From positions 1-51,158 of the forward strand of contig JAHDDQ010000018.1 of assembly GCA_020629275.1 (NCBI GenBank): a DNA stretch of 51,158 bases. The letters run 5' to 3'. A program made the position numbers and the translations under genes. The notes beneath the pieces are model-generated. The model saw only the letters and a list, made by a program, of their open reading frames with translations, was not told the DNA's origin and ran no database searches. The stretch is from Tenacibaculum sp. (lineage in GTDB: Bacteria > Bacteroidota > Bacteroidia > Flavobacteriales > Flavobacteriaceae). How positions within the stretch are numbered: the stretch's first letter is position 1; each line of letters begins with the position of its first letter. Below are positions 23,714 to 31,813 of this stretch, one piece after another.

Positions 23714-23785
23714 TTATGCTATTAGTAGTCTTCTTTTAAGCGTACGTAATTAATTAAAAATTGTTGTGCATTAGTGCGTAAAGCA

Positions 23786-23820
23786 AGAAAGCCTAAACGA
23801 ATAATTCATTTAGGCTTTCT
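23786..23820. terminator. Hairpin between gap and the hydrolase gene
   Basis: AGAAAGCCTAAA pairs perfectly with TTTAGGCTTTCT over 12 bp, with an 11-nt loop. It is 28 nt beyond the gap stop codon. The following U-tract is weak on the minus strand, so processing or bidirectional termination is possible. Confidence 0.55.
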
Positions 23821-23848
23821 CAAAATTATGTTATTTTTCTATTAAAAA

Positions 23849-25324
23849 TTAATAATAAATAAGCCTGCGTACTTTACAAATATGTTTAGCAAATCGAATA
23901 ACCTGTTTAGTATATCCAAATTCATTATCATACCATACATAAAGTACAACACTTTTGCCATCAGGAGAAACTATTGTGGCTGGGCTGTCAAAAACTGCGC
24001 AGCATGTATTGCCAATAATATCTGTTGAAACTAGTTCTTCTTCAAATGAGTATCTAATTTGGTTAACTAAACTTCCATTAAGTGCCGCATCTTTCAATAA
24101 GCTTTTAACATCTTCAACAGTAGTCTCTTTTTTTACATTGAGGTTTAAAATAGCTAAAGATCCATTTGGAGTAGGAACCCTCACTGCATTTGCAGTTAGT
24201 TTTCCATTTAAATTAGGTATCACTTTTGCAACAGCTTTACCTGCTCCGGTTTCAGTAATAACCATATTCACGGCTGCTGATCTTCCTCTACGTTCTTTCT
24301 TGTGCATGTTATCTAACAAATTTTGGTCGTTAGTGTATGCATGAACTGTTTCAATATGACCTTTTTCAATACCTAAAGAATCTTCAATAACTTTTAGTAC
24401 TGGTGCTATTGCATTTGTAGTACATGATGCAGCAGAGAATATTGTTTCATTATCAATATCTACTGTTTTTTGATTTACACCATGAACAATATTTGGAATA
24501 TCACCTTTACCAGGAGCTGTTAAAAGAACTCTTTCAATGCCCTTAGACTTTTTATGTAGTCCTAAACCTTCTCTGTCTCTGTAAATTCCGGTGTTATCAA
24601 TAAGTAAAGCATTGTTTATTCCGAATTGTTCGTAATTAACTTTATCGGGTGATTGAGCTTCGATCATGTGAACAACTTGCCCATTTAAAATAAGTGCGTT
24701 GTTTTCATAATCTTCAGTAACGTTACCCATGAATGGACCGTGTACTGAATCCATTCTTAGTAAAGCCGCTCTTTTTTTGATAATATCTTTATCAACTTTT
24801 CTGGTTACAATGGCTCTCAACCTAAGTTGTTGTCCTTTGCCAGCTTGCTTTATTAGCTCTCTAGCAGCTAAACGTCCAATTCTTCCGAAGCCAAATAAAA
24901 CTACGTCTCTAGGTTCAAAGCTTACATCTGCGTTAAGAAAATCGGCTAGTTTATTGGTTAAGAAAGCTTCTTCAGAATCAAAATTTGACTTTTCTTCAAT
25001 CCATTGAGATGCAAGTAAACCTATATCAATTTTAGAAGGAGCTAAGCTATCCATTTTGGTTAGCTTTTTTGCTAAAGTAGAAGTTATAAATATATCTATT
25101 GGCTTATTAACTACTTCTCTTGCATAATTATGTAAGTTAAGTATTTCAGAAACGCTTCTATCAACTAAGTGTTCTCTAAATAAAACGAGTTCAATACCTT
25201 TTTCGTAAAGAAGGTTACCAACGTTGCCTGTAAATTCAACAGCTGCTTTTTCTTCTTTATTTCTAGAATTAAGGTGTTCCTCATAACCTACTTGAGTAGT
25301 AACGGCATTCATAGTTGTATTCAT
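23849..25324 (-). CDS. gap: Glyceraldehyde-3-phosphate dehydrogenase, long form
   Basis: GAPDH oxidises glyceraldehyde-3-phosphate with NAD(P)+ and phosphate in glycolysis. Catalytic Cys301 lies in the motif AASCTTNAI, followed by the HAYTNDQNLLD, RRGRSAAVNM and VRVPTPNGS segments. The Rossmann motif GFGRIGRLAAREL is near residue 165. About 140 residues precede the usual N terminus; this long form is common in Bacteroidota and the extension has no known fold that I can name. Two ATG codons lie at residues 1 and 5; either may be used. It is 22 nt after rpoD and probably co-transcribed. Confidence 0.93.
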   Translation of the reverse strand: MNTTMNAVTTQVGYEEHLNSRNKEEKAAVEFTGNVGNLLYEKGIELVLFREHLVDRSVSEILNLHNYAREVVNKPIDIFITSTLAKKLTKMDSLAPSKIDIGLLASQWIEEKSNFDSEEAFLTNKLADFLNADVSFEPRDVVLFGFGRIGRLAARELIKQAGKGQQLRLRAIVTRKVDKDIIKKRAALLRMDSVHGPFMGNVTEDYENNALILNGQVVHMIEAQSPDKVNYEQFGINNALLIDNTGIYRDREGLGLHKKSKGIERVLLTAPGKGDIPNIVHGVNQKTVDIDNETIFSAASCTTNAIAPVLKVIEDSLGIEKGHIETVHAYTNDQNLLDNMHKKERRGRSAAVNMVITETGAGKAVAKVIPNLNGKLTANAVRVPTPNGSLAILNLNVKKETTVEDVKSLLKDAALNGSLVNQIRYSFEEELVSTDIIGNTCCAVFDSPATIVSPDGKSVVLYVWYDNEFGYTKQVIRFAKHICKVRRLIYY

Positions 25325-25346
25325 CGTAAAAATTTGTAAGTGATTA

Positions 25347-26210
25347 CTAACCTAAGTAGTTTCTTAATAATTTATTTTTTGAGCTTTGTCTTAAGCGTTT
25401 AAGTGCTTTTTCTTTTATTTGACGAGCTCTTTCTTTACTCATACTAAATCTGTTACTGATTTCTTCAAGAGTAAGCTCATTTGATCCTCCAATACCGAAA
25501 AACATTTTTAAAATTTCTCTTTCTTTCTCAGTGAGGATGGATAATGTTCTTTCAATTTCTCTTTTTAGTGAGTCAAGCATTAAAAGCTTATCTGTTTTAG
25601 GAGAATCATTATCAGAAAGTGTATCAATAAGTCTGTAATCATCTTCATCTTTAACAGGAGCATCGGTAGATACGTGACGTACTGAATTTGAAAGAACATC
25701 AACAACTTTACCATGATTTAACTCTAAAGAATCAGCTAATTCATCTGTAGATGGTGGTCTTTCGTAACGTTGTTCTAATTCAGAAAAGGCTTTGTTTACT
25801 TTACTAATTGAACCAATTTGGTTTAGTGGTAAACGAATAATTCTTGCTTGCTCAGCAATAGATTGCATAATCGCTTGACGAATCCACCAAACAGCATAAG
25901 AAATAAATTTAAAACCTCTCGTTTCATCAAAACGTTGTGCAGCTTTAATTAGACCAAGGTTACCTTCGTTAATTAAATCGGGAAGTGTTAAGCCTTGGTG
26001 TTGGTATTGCTTGGCAACGGAAACAACAAATCTCAAGTTTGCTTTAACAAGTTTATCTAAAGCACGCTGATCACCGTCACGAATTTTTACTGCTAATTCA
26101 ACTTCTTCTTCTGCTGTAATCATTCCTTCTTTATTTACGTCTTGTAAATACTTATCTAGAGAAGCAATGTTTCTATTCGTAATAGATTGGGTGATTTTGA
26201 GTTGTCTCAT
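25347..26210 (-). CDS. rpoD: Primary sigma factor (RpoD/SigA), short Bacteroidota form
   Basis: The 287-residue sigma-70 protein directs RNA polymerase to housekeeping promoters. Region 1.2 is near residues 18-55, region 2 has [18 protein letters not shown]-like [10 protein letters not shown] and [10 protein letters not shown] (regions 2.3/2.4 for -7 box melting and reading), region 3 lies near 135-210, and region 4 ends in [28 protein letters not shown]. Region 1.1 is absent, as usual in this phylum, matching the unusual TAnnTTTG/TTTG promoters seen here. Downstream gap follows after 22 nt. No clear TAnnTTTG box was found upstream of it. Confidence 0.94.
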   Translation of the reverse strand: MRQLKITQSITNRNIASLDKYLQDVNKEGMITAEEEVELAVKIRDGDQRALDKLVKANLRFVVSVAKQYQHQGLTLPDLINEGNLGLIKAAQRFDETRGFKFISYAVWWIRQAIMQSIAEQARIIRLPLNQIGSISKVNKAFSELEQRYERPPSTDELADSLELNHGKVVDVLSNSVRHVSTDAPVKDEDDYRLIDTLSDNDSPKTDKLLMLDSLKREIERTLSILTEKEREILKMFFGIGGSNELTLEEISNRFSMSKERARQIKEKALKRLRQSSKNKLLRNYLG

Positions 26211-26526
26211 GTTTTAGAATATTGTTTTAAAAAGTTGTGTAAGATTACGAAATAACAAAGCACGGTCCAAGTGATTTTTTCGATTCAAAGTAGGATTTTC
26301 TTCTTTTTATAATAGCTCAAATTTCGTGCCAGTTTGTAAGTAAAACATAACCAACGAACTACTTAGTTTTAATAAATAAAAATTATTTAGAAAATTCTAT
26401 AGTTATAACTGATTAAAGCCAGAACTGTTGTTCTATATAGGGTTAAATTTTGTTAAGAACCCGGGAGTGTTAATTTAGTTACTAAACATCATGTGACTTA
26501 TTCGTGATTAAATTATCTTTGAATTT
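26211..26526. other. Divergent control region between rpoD and prfB
   Basis: These 316 nt contain no credible gene. A TATCTTTG box for prfB lies at the right end. A small GGGTT...AACCC inverted repeat is near 26441-26463. No perfect -7 box faces rpoD, so its promoter may be a variant or further upstream than expected. Confidence 0.6.
26514..26521 (+). promoter_or_regulatory. Bacteroidota -7 box (TATCTTTG) abutting prfB
   Basis: Perfect TAnnTTTG match that ends 5 nt before the prfB ATG (26527). The transcript would begin at or next to the start codon (leaderless). No -33 TTTG is visible. Confidence 0.5.
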
Positions 26527-27615
26527 ATGATAACTCAAGACGATATTAAAGACTTAGATACCCGTCTGGACGCTTTAAAAGGTTACCTTGATTTGGACAG
26601 GTTGAGAGAGCAATATTTAGATCAAGATAAGAAAACCCATGACCCTGAATTCTGGAACGATTCAAAAGCTGCCGAGCTTGTAATGAAAGAGGTAAAGGGT
26701 AAAAAGTTTTGGCTTGATTCTTTTGATGATTTAAAAGTTGAGGTAGAAGATTTGGCTGTGCTTTATGAGTTTAGTAAGGAAGGAGAGGCCACTGAAGAAG
26801 AGGTTGAAACCCAGTACAATGAAGTAATTAAAAAGTTTGAAGAGATTGAGTTTCGTCAGATGCTTAGTGCTGAAGAAGATAAATTTGATGCTGTTATTCA
26901 AATTACAGCTGGGGCAGGAGGAACTGAAAGTTGCGATTGGGCAGCAATGCTTATGCGTATGTACCTAATGTGGGCTGAAAAAAACGGATATAAAGTAAAG
27001 GAAGCCGATTTACAAGATGGTGATGTTGCTGGTATTAAGCAAGTTACCTTAGAAGTTTCGGGTGATCATGCTTTTGGATATTTGAAAGGGGAAAATGGTG
27101 TACATCGATTAGTGAGGGTTAGTCCTTTTAATGCTCAAGGTAAACGAATGACATCTTTTGTATCGGTATACGTTTATCCTTTAGTGGATGATTCAATTGA
27201 AATTGAAGTTAATAATGCCGATATTTCTTGGGATACTTTTAGATCTGGCGGTGCTGGTGGACAAAATGTAAACAAAGTTGAAACAGGTGTACGTATTAAA
27301 CACGCGCCCTCGGGCATTGTTATTGAAAACACAGAGTCCCGTTCTCAGTTACAAAACAGGGAAAATGCTATGCGCTTATTAAAGTCTCAATTGTATGAGT
27401 TGGAGCTAAGAAAGCGAAGAGAGAAGCAAAATGAGATTGAGGATAGTAAAATGAAAATAGAGTGGGGGTCGCAAATACGTAGTTATGTTTTAGATGATAG
27501 GCGTGTTAAGGATCATAGAACGGATTATCAAACGAGTAATCCTGATGGTGTTTTAAATGGAGATATTACTCCTTTTTTAAAGAGTTTTTTAATGAAGTTT
27601 GGTAAGGCGATATGA
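26527..27615 (+). CDS. prfB: Peptide chain release factor 2
   Basis: RF2 ends translation at UAA and UGA. The 362-residue protein has the codon-reading SPF motif in RVSPFNAQGKR and the catalytic GGQ in SGGAGGQNVNKVETGVRIKH. Length is normal. In many bacteria the gene needs a programmed +1 frameshift at CUU UGA C near codon 21-25; here the frame runs straight through, with CTT GAT at the same place (26587-26592), so autoregulation by frameshifting appears lost. It starts at ATG 26527, directly after a -7 box. A long gene-free region follows. Confidence 0.96.
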   Translation: MITQDDIKDLDTRLDALKGYLDLDRLREQYLDQDKKTHDPEFWNDSKAAELVMKEVKGKKFWLDSFDDLKVEVEDLAVLYEFSKEGEATEEEVETQYNEVIKKFEEIEFRQMLSAEEDKFDAVIQITAGAGGTESCDWAAMLMRMYLMWAEKNGYKVKEADLQDGDVAGIKQVTLEVSGDHAFGYLKGENGVHRLVRVSPFNAQGKRMTSFVSVYVYPLVDDSIEIEVNNADISWDTFRSGGAGGQNVNKVETGVRIKHAPSGIVIENTESRSQLQNRENAMRLLKSQLYELELRKRREKQNEIEDSKMKIEWGSQIRSYVLDDRRVKDHRTDYQTSNPDGVLNGDITPFLKSFLMKFGKAI

Positions 27616-27618
27616 GGT

Positions 27619-27902
27619 AATTTTTTGCCTTGATGTAAAAGAACTAAAAGATCAAGTCTTACAATAAAAACTAGATTATTTCTCTCAAACCATAAGTTCG
27701 GATAACGGATCTCTGAAACAAGTTCTGAGCTAGTTATTCTCTCTAATGTTTTGCTTCGAAACTAACCTAGTTATTCTTGAAGGACAGTTTTAAAGCTTGA
27801 TTAAGTACTGAATATTTATTGCGATTCTAATCGAAATTACTGATGGGCGGTTGTTTTATAAAAGAGTTGAATTGATTTAGGTTAATGAAGTGTTTGATTT
27901 AT
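27619..27902 (+). repeat. Non-coding direct repeat, unit 1 (after prfB)
   Basis: Starts TTTTTTGCCTTGATG and aligns along its length with 27903-28199. Shared landmarks are GCCTTGAT...GATCAAG, TAAGTTC.G.TAA..GATCT, CTTCGA, and CTAAT.G.AATTAC.  The first ~40 nt hold two interleaved inverted repeats that could form a pseudoknot if transcribed. No gene is seen in it. Confidence 0.65.
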
Positions 27903-28199
27903 TATCTTTTGCCTTGATGCAAAAGAGACAAAAGATCAAGGCTTACTAAAATAACAGCAACTACTCTTGATTAAATCTAAGTTCAGTTAAGTGATCTTCG
28001 AGTCAAGCTCTCAGCTTCTTAATTTCACTAAGATTTAATACTTCGATTAATTACTATTATTTTAGAATGTCGAGTTTTTATCTATTAATAGTTTTATAAA
28101 TTAAAACTTGCTCAAGAATACTAATTGGAATTACATAATGGTAGTTTGGTTATTACTCTTTTGGTTATCTTTAAATGAATTATCGATTTAAATTATACT
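27903..28199 (+). repeat. Non-coding direct repeat, unit 2 (before arsC)
   Basis: Diverged copy of unit 1, offset 284 nt at the left end and about 294 nt at CTAATTGGAATTAC (28121-28134), so the copies differ by small indels. CTTTTG/CAAAAG and CCTTGAT/ATCAAGG are interleaved at 27906-27942 and pair perfectly. I recall intergenic elements beginning TTTTGCCTTGATGCAAAAG in other Bacteroidota. Confidence 0.65.
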
Positions 28200-28550
28200 G
28201 TGAAAAAAATAACCATATTTCATAACCCAAGATGCCGAAAGAGTAGGGAGGCTTTAGATTATTTAAACTCTAAAGGTATTGAGGTAGAAGTTTTTGAATA
28301 TTTAAAAACTCCTTTAACGAAAGAGTTACTTGTAAATGTTTTTGATAAACTATCTGTGCGACCAATTGATGTAATACGAAAAGGGGAAGATGTTTATAAA
28401 ACAGAATTTAAAGGAAAAGACTTATCTGATTATGAGTGGATTACTGCTTTTATAAAGCATCCTAAATTAATAGAACGACCTTTAATTTTTAATGAGAATG
28501 GTGGTGTTGTAGGAAGGCCATTGGAGAATGTTATTGAGTTTGTTGGATAG
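28200..28550 (+). CDS. arsC: ArsC/Spx-family thioredoxin-fold protein (arsenate reductase-like)
   Basis: The 116-residue protein has the ArsC pattern: ITIFHNPRCRKSREAL with the redox Cys12 followed by Arg-Lys-Ser, the VFEYLKTPLT segment, and the C-terminal part RPLIFNENGGVVGRPLENV, where the first Arg binds the anion. It belongs to the glutaredoxin-dependent group. True arsenate reduction is possible, but no ars operon is nearby, so a general redox role is equally likely. It starts with GTG at 28200 and stands alone after the repeat region. Confidence 0.85.
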   Translation: MKKITIFHNPRCRKSREALDYLNSKGIEVEVFEYLKTPLTKELLVNVFDKLSVRPIDVIRKGEDVYKTEFKGKDLSDYEWITAFIKHPKLIERPLIFNENGGVVGRPLENVIEFVG

Positions 28551-28853
28551 TTTTAAGTTTAATCATTTAAGATAAAAGAATTTGTTTCATATTGATTTAG
28601 CCGTGGTTGAAGTGATTAGCTTTTGATTTATTGAATTTAGCGAAATGCTTTAGGGCAGAGCGACTACAGGGAGCTACTGAAAAAAAGCAATTAAGCTTAT
28701 TAAATAAAATAAAACTAGTAACGGAAAACGCGATTAGCTTCAGGAAATAAACATAATACTGGTCACAAATTAATACCTGTAACAAGTGGGCATTAGTGTT
28801 TTGTAGAGTTGATAATGTTTAGTAAATTTAGGTTACAAATTGTATGTTATTAT
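28551..28853. other. Gene-free stretch upstream of ssb
   Basis: About 300 nt with no convincing gene. A 62-codon open frame on the minus strand has no family resemblance or promoter. In many flavobacteria mutY sits here, divergent from ssb; no trace of it is visible. Confidence 0.5.
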
Positions 28854-29321
28854 ATGTCGGTTAATAAGGTAATTTTAGTTGGGAACTTAGGTAAAGATCC
28901 GGAAGTTAGGTATTTGGAAGGAGGAACGGCTGTAGCTTCATTTTCGATAGCGACTTCTGAAAAATATAAGGATAGAAATACGGGAGAACGAATTACACAA
29001 ACCGAATGGCATAATATTGTACTTTGGAGAGGGTTAGCTGAGGTTGCTGAAAAGTACTTAAAGAAAGGTAGCCAAGTTTATATTGAAGGAAAATTAAAAA
29101 CACGCTCTTGGGAAGACCAGGCTGGTGTTAAAAAATATACTACTGAAGTTGTTGCAGATACGATGACGATGTTAGGTTCAAAGAACGATCAAATGACGGG
29201 AGGAGGAGCTCCTGCACCAACGATGTCAAATGCGCCACAACAACAATCTGGAGCTAGTAATAATGAACTATCTGCAGCTTCTAGTAATGCTGCTGAAGAG
29301 GAAGATGATTTACCATTTTAA
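28854..29321 (+). CDS. ssb: Single-stranded DNA-binding protein
   Basis: SSB coats single-stranded DNA during replication and repair. The OB-fold starts at [20 protein letters not shown], with the typical [21 protein letters not shown] and [12 protein letters not shown] strands. A flexible Gly/Pro/Gln-rich linker follows, and the last residues EEEDDLPF are the acidic tip that recruits other repair proteins. The upstream in-frame ATG at 28809 would add a 15-residue hydrophobic extension not found in SSBs, so I use ATG 28854. It overlaps gldE by one base (TAATG) and leads the gldE-gldD-purN operon. Confidence 0.96.
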   Translation: MSVNKVILVGNLGKDPEVRYLEGGTAVASFSIATSEKYKDRNTGERITQTEWHNIVLWRGLAEVAEKYLKKGSQVYIEGKLKTRSWEDQAGVKKYTTEVVADTMTMLGSKNDQMTGGGAPAPTMSNAPQQQSGASNNELSAASSNAAEEEDDLPF

Positions 29322-30676
29322 TGAGTGTACCACTAATTTCTGATTTATCAGACGACCCTCTGCCGGGTATTTTTCTGCAAATAATTGGAGGCGTAGATAT
29401 AAGTTTTTTCCCTTATTTGCTTCTTGTATTAACTCTGTTACTTTTTTCGGCAGTAGTGTCTGGTTCTGAGATTGCTTTGTTTGCTCTTTCACCTTCAGAT
29501 AAAAAGCAACTTGAAAATTCTAACAACAATAATCACTCTGTTATTTTAGCCCTACTTTCAAGGCCAAAACGGTTATTGGCAACCATACTAATTGCTAACA
29601 ATTTAATTAATATTGGCATTGTAGTACTTTCTACCTTTATTTTTAATGAGTTTTTAAGCTCGGGGCTTTCAGAGTTTGTTGCCTTTTTTGTTGAGGTTGT
29701 TATCATAACATTATTAATTCTGTTTTTTGGTGAAATTATTCCCAAAGTTTACGCAAATAGAGAACCTCTAAAGGTTTCGGAACGAGTTGCTAGGCTAATT
29801 AACATACTCATGATGCTTTTTTTACCGGTAAGTAGATTGTTAATTTACTTAACTAATTTGGTTGAAAAATTAATTAAGCCCGAAAAAAATTCTATTTCTG
29901 TTGACGATTTATCTCATGCTTTAGAACTTACTACTGAAAGCATTGAAAACAAAGAAGATAAAAAGATACTCGAAGGGATTGTAAACTTTGGTAATACAGA
30001 TGTGAGTGAGATAATGAAGGCTAGGGTTCAGGTATCGGCTATTGACTTAGAAACAACCTATGATGAACTTTTGCAGGTTGTGTTGGAGAAAGGATACTCA
30101 AGAATTCCGGTGTACCGTGAAACATTTGATAAGGTTGAAGGGGTACTTTATGTTAAGGATTTAATACCGCACGTAAACGTTAAAAATTTTAAGTGGCAGA
30201 CATTAATTAGGCCTCCATTTTTTGTACCAGAAAATAAAAAAATTGACAATTTGTTAAAAGATTTCCAAGAAAAACGTATTCATATGGCTGTTGTTGTTGA
30301 TGAGTATGGCGGTACATCTGGCATTGTAACATTAGAAGATGTAATTGAAGAAATTGTTGGTGAAATTACAGATGAGTTTGATGAGGAAGAGGTTATTTAC
30401 TCTAAAATAGATGATCATAATTATATTTTTGAGGGTAAAATTTTGCTGAAGGATTTATACAAAATTCTTGATATTAGCGGTGAGTTTTTTGATGCCGAGA
30501 AAGGGGAAGCCGAAACTTTAGCTGGATTTTTACTTGAGAAAATGGGAAGAATTCCGCTAAAAAATGAGAAGCTTCAGTTTAAGCATTACAAGTTTGTTGT
30601 GGAATCTTCAGATAAACGAAAAATAAAGCAAGTTAAGTTAACTATTGAAACACCTAAGGAAGAAGTTGAGGTTTAG
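29321..30676 (+). CDS. gldE: Gliding-motility-associated transmembrane protein GldE (CorC/HlyC family)
   Basis: The 451-residue protein has an N-terminal DUF21/CNNM membrane domain with about four helices (residues ~20-200), a pair of CBS domains (~225-345; sequences RIPVYRETFDKVEGVLYVKDL and VVVDEYGGTSGIVTLEDVIEEIVGEI) and a C-terminal CorC_HlyC domain ending near residue 445. Family members bind nucleotides and can move Mg2+ or other ions. In flavobacteria gldE lies next to gldD, as here, and supports gliding. It is translationally coupled to ssb (TAATG) and overlaps gldD. Confidence 0.93.
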   Translation: MSVPLISDLSDDPLPGIFLQIIGGVDISFFPYLLLVLTLLLFSAVVSGSEIALFALSPSDKKQLENSNNNNHSVILALLSRPKRLLATILIANNLINIGIVVLSTFIFNEFLSSGLSEFVAFFVEVVIITLLILFFGEIIPKVYANREPLKVSERVARLINILMMLFLPVSRLLIYLTNLVEKLIKPEKNSISVDDLSHALELTTESIENKEDKKILEGIVNFGNTDVSEIMKARVQVSAIDLETTYDELLQVVLEKGYSRIPVYRETFDKVEGVLYVKDLIPHVNVKNFKWQTLIRPPFFVPENKKIDNLLKDFQEKRIHMAVVVDEYGGTSGIVTLEDVIEEIVGEITDEFDEEEVIYSKIDDHNYIFEGKILLKDLYKILDISGEFFDAEKGEAETLAGFLLEKMGRIPLKNEKLQFKHYKFVVESSDKRKIKQVKLTIETPKEEVEV

Positions 30677-31241
30677 TGCTTATATAATTGTATGCTTTTG
30701 CATATTTGTTTTGACTTCGTGTGGGGATGAAAACTATGTACCTAAGCCATACACGTATCATAGATTAGATTTACCTAAACATGAATATGAAAAGCATGAT
30801 GGTTCGTGCCCTTTTGTATTGTATTATCATAAAAATGCGTTTTTAGTACGCGCTTCAAAAGAAGAGGCGCAAAAGTGTTGGTTAAACTTAGTTTATCCAA
30901 AGTTTAATGCTACTATTCATTTAAGTTATAAACCTGCCGAAGATAGCGTAAACCGCTTTTTGGAAGAATCACGTTCATTGGTTTACAAGCATACTGTTAA
31001 GGCTTCTGGTATTGATGAATCTTTTTTTGATCAGCCAGACAAGAGTGTAATTGCGACTATTTACGAGTTGGGTGGTGAGGCAGCAAGTCCATTACAATTT
31101 AATGTTACTGACGGAGAGAAGCACTTTTTTAGGGGAGCGCTTTATTTCAATCATACAACCAATGCCGATTCTTTGTCGCCTGTGATTAACTTTATTAAAG
31201 AAGACATTAAATACATGGTGGAGCATTTTGAGTGGAAGTAA
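30645..31241 (+). CDS. gldD: Gliding motility lipoprotein GldD
   Basis: GldD is a lipoprotein required for gliding in flavobacteria, acting in the cell envelope. The signal peptide has lipobox LTSC, followed by the family segments YVPKPYTYHRLDLPKHEY, CPFVLYYHKNA and YPKFNATIHLSY, and LQFNVTDGEKHFFRGALYF with a VINFIKEDIKYMVEHFEW tail. No ATG exists at a sensible place. TTG at 30645 or TTG at 30666 (behind AGGAAG) are the candidates; the second gives the cleaner signal peptide. Either start overlaps gldE. The stop overlaps the purN start. Confidence 0.93.
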   Translation: MKHLRKKLRFSAYIIVCFCIFVLTSCGDENYVPKPYTYHRLDLPKHEYEKHDGSCPFVLYYHKNAFLVRASKEEAQKCWLNLVYPKFNATIHLSYKPAEDSVNRFLEESRSLVYKHTVKASGIDESFFDQPDKSVIATIYELGGEAASPLQFNVTDGEKHFFRGALYFNHTTNADSLSPVINFIKEDIKYMVEHFEWK

Positions 31242-31804
31242 TGACAAGAATTGCAGTTTTTATTTCAGGCAAGGGCACTAATGCTAAAAATATTTATGAT
31301 TACTTTAAAGAAGATTCTGCCATAACATTTCAGTTATTGGTTTCTAATAATGCTGCCTCTAATTATTATCTTAAATATAAAGAATCGTCTGAAAATCATT
31401 TTTTACTAAAGGATAATACAAATGATTCATGGAATGAATTAATAAATGAGTTAAAAAAATACAAAATTGATTGGATTGTTTTAGCTGGTTTTTTATTTAA
31501 AATCCCTAGTAATATTATTGATGATTATCCTAACAAAATATTAAATATACATCCTTCATTATTGCCAAAGTATGGGGGTAAGGGAATGTTTGGTGATTTT
31601 GTTCATAAGGCTGTTATTGATGCTGTTGAAACAGAAAGTGGCATTACTATTCATTTGGTTAATGAACGTTATGATGAAGGAGAAATATTGTTTCAGAAAA
31701 AGATAGATATTTCCGGTTTTAATACATTAACTGAGCTAAGAGTGGCTATTCGCGAATTAGAACACAGATATTATCCTTTAGAAATAAAAAAAGCAATTGA
31801 TTAA
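31241..31804 (+). CDS. purN: Phosphoribosylglycinamide formyltransferase
   Basis: PurN transfers a formyl group from 10-formyl-tetrahydrofolate to GAR in purine synthesis. The 187-residue protein shows the phosphate-binding GKGTNAKNI loop, the catalytic region NIHPSLLPKYGGKGM with Asn and His, and the Asp in NERYDEGEILFQK. I chose ATG 31241, which overlaps the gldD stop (TAATG), over GTG 31232. A purine gene inside a gliding operon seems a chance neighbourhood; it converges with nadE, 9 nt apart. Confidence 0.93.
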   Translation: MTRIAVFISGKGTNAKNIYDYFKEDSAITFQLLVSNNAASNYYLKYKESSENHFLLKDNTNDSWNELINELKKYKIDWIVLAGFLFKIPSNIIDDYPNKILNIHPSLLPKYGGKGMFGDFVHKAVIDAVETESGITIHLVNERYDEGEILFQKKIDISGFNTLTELRVAIRELEHRYYPLEIKKAID

Positions 31805-31813
31805 TTAATGTCT

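Noticed and set aside
28597..28785. 62-codon minus-strand frame upstream of ssb
   Set aside because: No recognisable motif, promoter or ribosome-binding context; kept as a gene-free stretch.
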